Part shown: piece by piece, positions 6,301-8,369 of the stretch
Position numbering within the stretch: position 1 is the stretch's first letter
Layout: the number at the start of each line of letters is the position of its first letter
Assembly: GCA_028705785.1 (NCBI GenBank)
Contig: JAQWCT010000112.1
Coordinates: forward strand, 1 to 8,369
Length of the DNA: 8,369 bases
Direction of reading: 5' to 3'
Source of the DNA: Sulfurospirillaceae bacterium
Lineage (GTDB): Bacteria; Campylobacterota; Campylobacteria; Campylobacterales; Sulfurospirillaceae
Notes under the pieces: generated by a model
Databases searched by the model: none
Told to the model about the DNA's origin: nothing
The model's input: only the letters and a program-made list of their open reading frames with translations
Translations under genes and position numbers: made by a program

Positions 6301-7028
6301 TAAAAGTTGGAAAAGGAATGGAAACAGCTGCCAATGAAGTTTTTAGTTTCGATGAGATGCCTTTAGAATTTGAGGGCGAGTATCTTAAAAAACGAATGAG
6401 TGGTGAAATCATCGAAAAATACACACACAAAGAAGCCTTAGAATATCTGCTTTATTTTGAGGATGCAAAATCGTATGAAGATTTATCAGAGCCTTTACAA
6501 GAGTACTTGCAAAGCCATCGCACAAAACTTGAAGAAAGAGCTACTGTTAAAAATGAAGGTCGAGCATGGTGGAGATATAGTCGTCCAATGCACAAAGAGT
6601 TTTATTATTTGCCTAAAATTTGGTGTTCCTATCGTGCCAAAGAAAATACCTTTTGTTTGGATGAAAGTAGTGAATACATAGGGTTTACAAATACAACCGT
6701 TATTTTTGCAACACACACAACGCTTGCATTAAAATATGTTTTAGCACTTCTTAATTCTAAAGTGTTGAATTTTCGCTATAAGTCCATTGGAAAACAAACA
6801 GGAAGCGGTGTTTTTGAGTACTTTGAAAATCAAATTTCAAAATTACCTATCCCAAATATCAGTGCTGAAGACCAACAACCTTTTATCACTTTAGTCGATA
6901 AAATCCTTACATGTAAAGCTTCAAACCCCAAAGCTGACACCTCAGAACTTGAAAAAGAGATAGACACATTGGTCTATGCGTTGTATGGGTTAAATGAAGC
7001 AGAAGTCGCCATCGTGGAGGGTCGATAA
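3369..7028 (+). CDS. Single-chain type IIG-like restriction-modification enzyme (N6-adenine methyltransferase plus nuclease)
   Basis: A 1219-residue protein joining endonuclease, methyltransferase and specificity functions. Residues about 45-145 look like a PD-(D/E)XK nuclease: Asp71 (KIDWAIF), then Glu85-Ala-Lys87 (LIEAKR). A helical region follows. S-adenosylmethionine motif I is DPAVGSGHFL at 515-524, with GVDIN at 601-605. After a lysine/glutamate-rich, probably coiled segment (655-780), the catalytic motif IV is NPPY at 809-812, typical of gamma-class N6-adenine enzymes. The rest (about 950-1165) is the target-recognition region, ending in the family-typical SKLPIPNIS. No separate specificity or helicase gene is nearby, so type I or III is unlikely. 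ATG at 3369 overlaps the Fic stop by four bases; GGAAGG (3356-3361) is a suitable ribosome-binding site. The gene is uninterrupted. It contains four TTACATGTAA palindromes and a clear codon-usage shift in its 3' third. The recognition sequence cannot be predicted. Confidence 0.93.
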   Translation: MKHSIQTPRDFINPLLSKRSVIQSDIEKFQISLEKLLHVNIIESEEHQKNEVRDFLVDSFGYTINTKGKIDWAIFKDGKVEVLIEAKRLDNNSEMITPSELNRKALHEAVLYFMQERDEGNNTLKHIIILTAFKWFIFDAKEFDRLFWNNRQIKKIYTNFKSPSLLGDKTKDFYEAISKELPNLKANLVDDEMLPCAHFDLSKKLSSKELIAIYKLLSPDSLLKAFNPNDANTLNREFYSELLYILGLEEVKEGGKKLIGRAQSPQLGSLYENIAGKLTQYGKPNDFESILKLMIIWINRILFLKLLESQIVKWNANPTFRFLNATKIDDFDKLEMLFFEVLAKRPMDRNHREFDYIPYLNSSLFELHEMEEKSLKISNLADDANIAYYTKTVIKDEKSTKKTGQVCTLHYLFEFLDAYDFSSEGSEEVVSDNKTLINASVLGLIFEKLNGYKDGSFYTPSFITMYMAKESLTKAVLAKFLTCKGWNCQNLTELHNKIENIKEANDIINSLTLCDPAVGSGHFLVSALNEILSIKATLGILCDAEGKKLKGYRIELANDELIIKDDEGEIFEYQRASSEKTRVQKALFKEKQRIIENSLFGVDINQNSVNICRLRLWIELLKNAYYKEDGTLDTLPNIDINIKCGNSLISRFDLKDELKIKNIKHEIENYKQKVSDYKENLGTKKEVMESINALKAKFNLSLKAEWKVQKALELKLKEYVTDFGHVGLSDMLILTAFRNQYGQIKSLFGDEVDEKKRLKLLGEVQKGEAQIDEIEKGKIYENAFEWRFEFPEVLDDKGDFVGFDMVIGNPPYFNIDSFGGGSAMLKYLPQAYPQIYMDKSDILFYFIAKATQISKGQTAFIISNAMLFSDKAQKLRNHILENNPIHKIINFEKYQVFDEASITAMMLFLEKSPSLHVKVQNYTQTQYEKNWLVDELDKKEAYFNVMLEPNSVFALVDESIAMLNRKIDNDYPKLGDVLKVGKGMETAANEVFSFDEMPLEFEGEYLKKRMSGEIIEKYTHKEALEYLLYFEDAKSYEDLSEPLQEYLQSHRTKLEERATVKNEGRAWWRYSRPMHKEFYYLPKIWCSYRAKENTFCLDESSEYIGFTNTTVIFATHTTLALKYVLALLNSKVLNFRYKSIGKQTGSGVFEYFENQISKLPIPNISAEDQQPFITLVDKILTCKASNPKADTSELEKEIDTLVYALYGLNEAEVAIVEGR
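3477..3486. repeat. TTACATGTAA palindrome, copy 4 (in restriction gene)
   Basis: In frame as TTA CAT GTA A, encoding Leu-His-Val-(Asn) at residues 37-40, just before the nuclease core. The flanks (TC before, AC after) do not match the extended 14-mer. Confidence 0.9.
4810..4819. repeat. TTACATGTAA palindrome, copy 5 (in restriction gene)
   Basis: The extended 14-mer CCTTACATGTAAAG spans 4808-4821. It is read as CTT ACA TGT AAA, encoding Leu-Thr-Cys-Lys at residues 481-484, between the helical region and methyltransferase motif I. Confidence 0.9.
6111..6120. repeat. TTACATGTAA palindrome, copy 6 (in restriction gene)
   Basis: Context is CTTTACATGTAAAGG, a longer perfect palindrome (CTTTACATGTAAAG) at 6109-6122. 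It is read as TTA CAT GTA AAG, encoding Leu-His-Val-Lys at residues 915-918, at the junction between methyltransferase core and target-recognition region. Confidence 0.9.
6907..6916. repeat. TTACATGTAA palindrome, copy 7 (in restriction gene)
   Basis: The extended 14-mer CCTTACATGTAAAG spans 6905-6918. It is read as CTT ACA TGT AAA, encoding Leu-Thr-Cys-Lys at residues 1180-1183, in the C-terminal helix-rich tail after the target-recognition region. Confidence 0.9.
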
Positions 7029-7077
7029 GCATTGCAAATTGAAATGTTTTGAAGCTGTTTTGGGTAAATGCGTTACC

Positions 7078-7087
7078 TTACATGTAA
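7078..7087. repeat. TTACATGTAA palindrome, copy 8 (supplies a stop codon)
   Basis: The extended 14-mer CCTTACATGTAAAG spans 7076-7089. Read on the minus strand, it provides the last two sense codons TAC ATG (Tyr-Met) and the TAA stop of the hypothetical gene at 7078-7593. It sits in the short convergent junction with the restriction gene. Confidence 0.9.
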
Positions 7088-7593
7088 AGCTCAAACCGCT
7101 CGTTTTGTTTTAATAGAGCATCAAAAAGTTTTTGGGCTTCTTTTAAAATCTTTTCATTTTGATTTTCTACTTTTTCGAGGACTTTATCGATGGTTTTAAG
7201 GGTCTCATCGTTTAGGTAACTTTTCGTGTTGTTGTCTTTTGGCTTTGGAAGATAACTGTTGATATCAAATGCGCTATTGATAATGTCAGAATTTTTAGGC
7301 TCACTCTCCGCCACATTTTTAAGATAATCTTCCATCATAGGTTGTATGAGTTTCATGGCTTCTTCTATCTCTTTTTTATCTTGTTCGTCTATGCCATTGC
7401 CCTCATAACGAAAGTTGTAGCCATATGAATGGGAGAGGGAAAGTGTTGTGGTCTCTGTGGTGTCATTTTTTTGGTGTGAGAATTCAGCCGCGCGTTCATC
7501 GTACATTTTAAGATCTATGGTATCGCCACTGCTTGTTTTCATCGAAAAATTAAAATCATTGTAGCTGTAATTGCTTGCACTAATACTTTGCAT
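7078..7593 (-). CDS. Hypothetical protein, soluble, with C-terminal coiled coil
   Basis: I do not recognise this 171-residue protein. The N-terminal part (1-65) is Ser/Thr/Asn-rich and beta-like, with a phrase FSMKTSSGDTIDLKMYDE at 16-33. Residues 68-95 look helical (DEQDKKEIEEAMKLIQPM). Residues 96-125 look like a polar linker. Residues 128-168 are strongly charged and heptad-like, consistent with a coiled coil. There is no signal peptide, no membrane segment, no Cys and no Trp. The ATG at 7591-7593 has an excellent ribosome-binding site (AAGGAG on the minus strand, 7600-7605) with a six-base spacer, which supports a real gene. That site lies partly inside a hairpin. The gene is convergent with the restriction gene (49-base gap) and lies downstream of the aldo/keto reductase gene on the same strand. 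Its stop codon is part of a TTACATGTAA palindrome. No function is proposed. Confidence 0.8.
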   Translation of the reverse strand: MQSISASNYSYNDFNFSMKTSSGDTIDLKMYDERAAEFSHQKNDTTETTTLSLSHSYGYNFRYEGNGIDEQDKKEIEEAMKLIQPMMEDYLKNVAESEPKNSDIINSAFDINSYLPKPKDNNTKSYLNDETLKTIDKVLEKVENQNEKILKEAQKLFDALLKQNERFELYM

Positions 7594-7601
7594 GGATGAC
7601 T

Positions 7602-7637
7602 CCTTTTAGCCAAAATCGACTAAAAGGAAGTTTTTTT
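7602..7637. promoter_or_regulatory. Hairpin over the hypothetical gene's ribosome-binding site; terminator-like on the plus strand
   Basis: CCTTTTAG (7602-7609) and CTAAAAGG (7620-7627) are perfect 8-bp inverse complements with a ten-base loop. On the minus strand the stem takes up most of the AAGGAG ribosome-binding site of the hypothetical gene, so folding could limit its translation. On the plus strand the stem is followed by AAG and seven T (7631-7637). That would make an intrinsic terminator for transcripts coming through from the restriction gene, whose own end has no evident terminator. Both readings are inferences from the repeat. Confidence 0.45.
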
Positions 7638-7656
7638 AACGGTCAAATCCACTTTT

Positions 7657-7680
7657 TAAAATGGGGTAAACTCACCCCAT
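7657..7680 (-). terminator. Intrinsic terminator of the aldo/keto reductase gene
   Basis: On the minus strand ATGGGGT (7680-7674), a six-base loop and ACCCCAT (7667-7661) form a G+C-rich 7-bp stem followed directly by TTTT (7660-7657) and then A-rich sequence. The upstream arm is the last codons and the stop of the reductase (Met-Gly-TGA), so terminator and coding sequence overlap. If it works, the hypothetical gene downstream needs its own promoter in the 7594-7660 region, where I see no clear -10 box. Confidence 0.6.
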
Positions 7681-8369
7681 CGGATATAAAATCTCTTTTT
7701 GAACGCTCTCGCATTCGCTTAATATCTCAGGTGTGAGTTTGACTTCAAACGCTTTAAAGCTCTCTTCAAGTTGTGAGGCATAGCGCGCGCCGATGATGGT
7801 GGAGGCAACAAAATCAAAGTGCATACTCCATGCAACGGCGAGGGTGACAGGGCTCATGCCGTATTTTTTGGCGATTTCCATGTATTGAGCAGTTGCGCTA
7901 ATCGTTTTGTCATTTACGAAGCGTTTGTACATTGCTTTTTGCCTTGGCTCACCTGCGTTGAGGTACTCGCCAAATCTTGTTTTTGGGTCGATGAAGGATT
8001 GGTTGTATTTGCCACTCAGCATTCCGCCACCGATAGGCGAATAGGGTAGCAATGAAACGCTTTCTTTTTTGCAGACATTGGATAGCTCGTCTAAAAAGCG
8101 AGGATTGAGAAGCGAGAAGTTGTTTTGGATGGATTCAAACCGTGCTAATTTTTCATAGTGTGCGATAGTGTTTGATTTGGTCAGTCCATAGGCGGTATCG
8201 TTTGAAGTGCCGAGATAACGAACTTTTCCCTCTTTAACCAGTCTATCGAGCGCTTTTTGGGATTCGTCTTTGGGGATAAGTTCATCTGGCCAGTGAACTT
8301 GGTATAGGTCAAGATAGTCCGTTCCGAGTCTTTTTAAACTCCCCTCAATGGCTTTTTGGATGTGAAAGC
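7672..8369 (-). CDS. Aldo/keto reductase (5' end outside window)
   Basis: The minus-strand frame ending in TGA at 7672-7674 is open all the way to the window edge, so the gene is longer than any start codon inside the window would suggest. The TTG at 8050-8052 is an internal Leu, not a start. About 231 C-terminal residues are visible, roughly two-thirds of a typical family member. Family landmarks in order are GTDYLDLYQVHWPDE (with the His of the catalytic tetrad), GKVRYLGTSN, QNNFSLLNPR, LPYSPIGGGMLSGKY and the C-terminal NADPH-binding segment TIIGARYASQLEE. These fit the TIM-barrel NADPH-dependent oxidoreductases that reduce aldehydes or ketones in the cytoplasm, of the E. coli Tas/YajO-like kind. 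The Asp, Tyr and Lys of the tetrad lie upstream, outside the window. The physiological substrate cannot be inferred. Confidence 0.95.
   Translation of the reverse strand, partial: FHIQKAIEGSLKRLGTDYLDLYQVHWPDELIPKDESQKALDRLVKEGKVRYLGTSNDTAYGLTKSNTIAHYEKLARFESIQNNFSLLNPRFLDELSNVCKKESVSLLPYSPIGGGMLSGKYNQSFIDPKTRFGEYLNAGEPRQKAMYKRFVNDKTISATAQYMEIAKKYGMSPVTLAVAWSMHFDFVASTIIGARYASQLEESFKAFEVKLTPEILSECESVQKEILYPMG

Noticed and set aside
3369..7028. Phase-variable tract in the restriction gene
   Set aside because: Only A-runs of seven were noticed (4569-4575 and 6151-6157); the poly-G/C tracts that drive phase variation in Campylobacterota are absent.
3369..7028. Type I or type III restriction system
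   Set aside because: No specificity subunit, separate methyltransferase or helicase motor motifs are seen; nuclease, NPPY methyltransferase and recognition region are in one chain.
7029..7077. Weak GCATT/AATGC pairing after the restriction gene as a terminator
   Set aside because: The stem is only five bases with a long loop and no T-run follows it.
2320..7089. The TTACATGTAA copies as a CRISPR array or insertion-sequence ends
   Set aside because: Spacing is irregular, from 21 to about 1300 bases, several copies are coding, and there is no transposase, target duplication or leader.
7819..8049. Plus-strand open frame of 76 codons
   Set aside because: It is antisense to the conserved aldo/keto reductase frame, which is unmistakable across this stretch.
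7672..8052. Aldo/keto reductase as a complete 126-residue gene or a truncated pseudogene starting at TTG 8050-8052
   Set aside because: Translating further upstream on the minus strand gives uninterrupted family sequence (VHWPDE, GTSN, QNNF) to the window edge, so it is the end of a longer intact gene.

Overview
The window looks like chromosomal DNA of a Campylobacterota (epsilonproteobacterial) species, most like Sulfurospirillum or a relative. This rests on low G+C by eye, the style of the P-II/ammonium-transporter pair, extended -10 promoters without a clear -35 box, and the general feel of the proteins. The genus is an inference; no 16S or other marker is present.

Layout. Positions 1-140 hold the 3' end of a winged-helix protein. 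One base later comes an exported cyclophilin-type peptidyl-prolyl isomerase (142-660). A nitrogen-sensing pair follows: a P-II protein (703-1041) and an AmtB/Rh-family ammonium transporter (1132-2313), separated by a strong 13-bp hairpin. A perfect 14-bp inverted repeat made of two copies of a recurring palindrome closes that block (2320-2354). A new transcription unit starts from an extended -10 promoter (2369-2377). It encodes a class II Fic protein with a C-terminal winged helix (2410-3372), overlapping by ATGA a 1219-residue single-chain restriction-modification enzyme (3369-7028; PD-(D/E)XK nuclease, gamma-type N6-adenine methyltransferase and target-recognition region). Convergent to it on the minus strand are an unrecognised 171-residue protein (7078-7593) and the 3' two-thirds of an aldo/keto reductase whose frame stays open to the window edge (7672-8369).

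How the genes fit together. P-II and AmtB form the usual sensor/transporter partnership: trimeric P-II docks its T-loop into AmtB to gate ammonium uptake. The Fic protein and the restriction enzyme are translationally coupled, so they probably act or are regulated together as a small defence cassette.

Main unusual signal. The 10-bp palindrome TTACATGTAA occurs eight times between 1123 and 7087. Five of these copies share an identical 14-mer, CCTTACATGTAAAG, counting one in inverted orientation. Chance expectation is far below one. Copies lie at the start codon of amtB, as a pair in a terminator-like hairpin, four times inside the restriction enzyme gene (only in the two frames that avoid a stop), and once supplying the stop codon of the minus-strand hypothetical gene. 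It behaves like a highly iterated palindrome or DNA-uptake-type repeat. The second main signal is a codon-usage break inside the restriction enzyme gene that coincides with its target-recognition half, suggesting specificity exchange.
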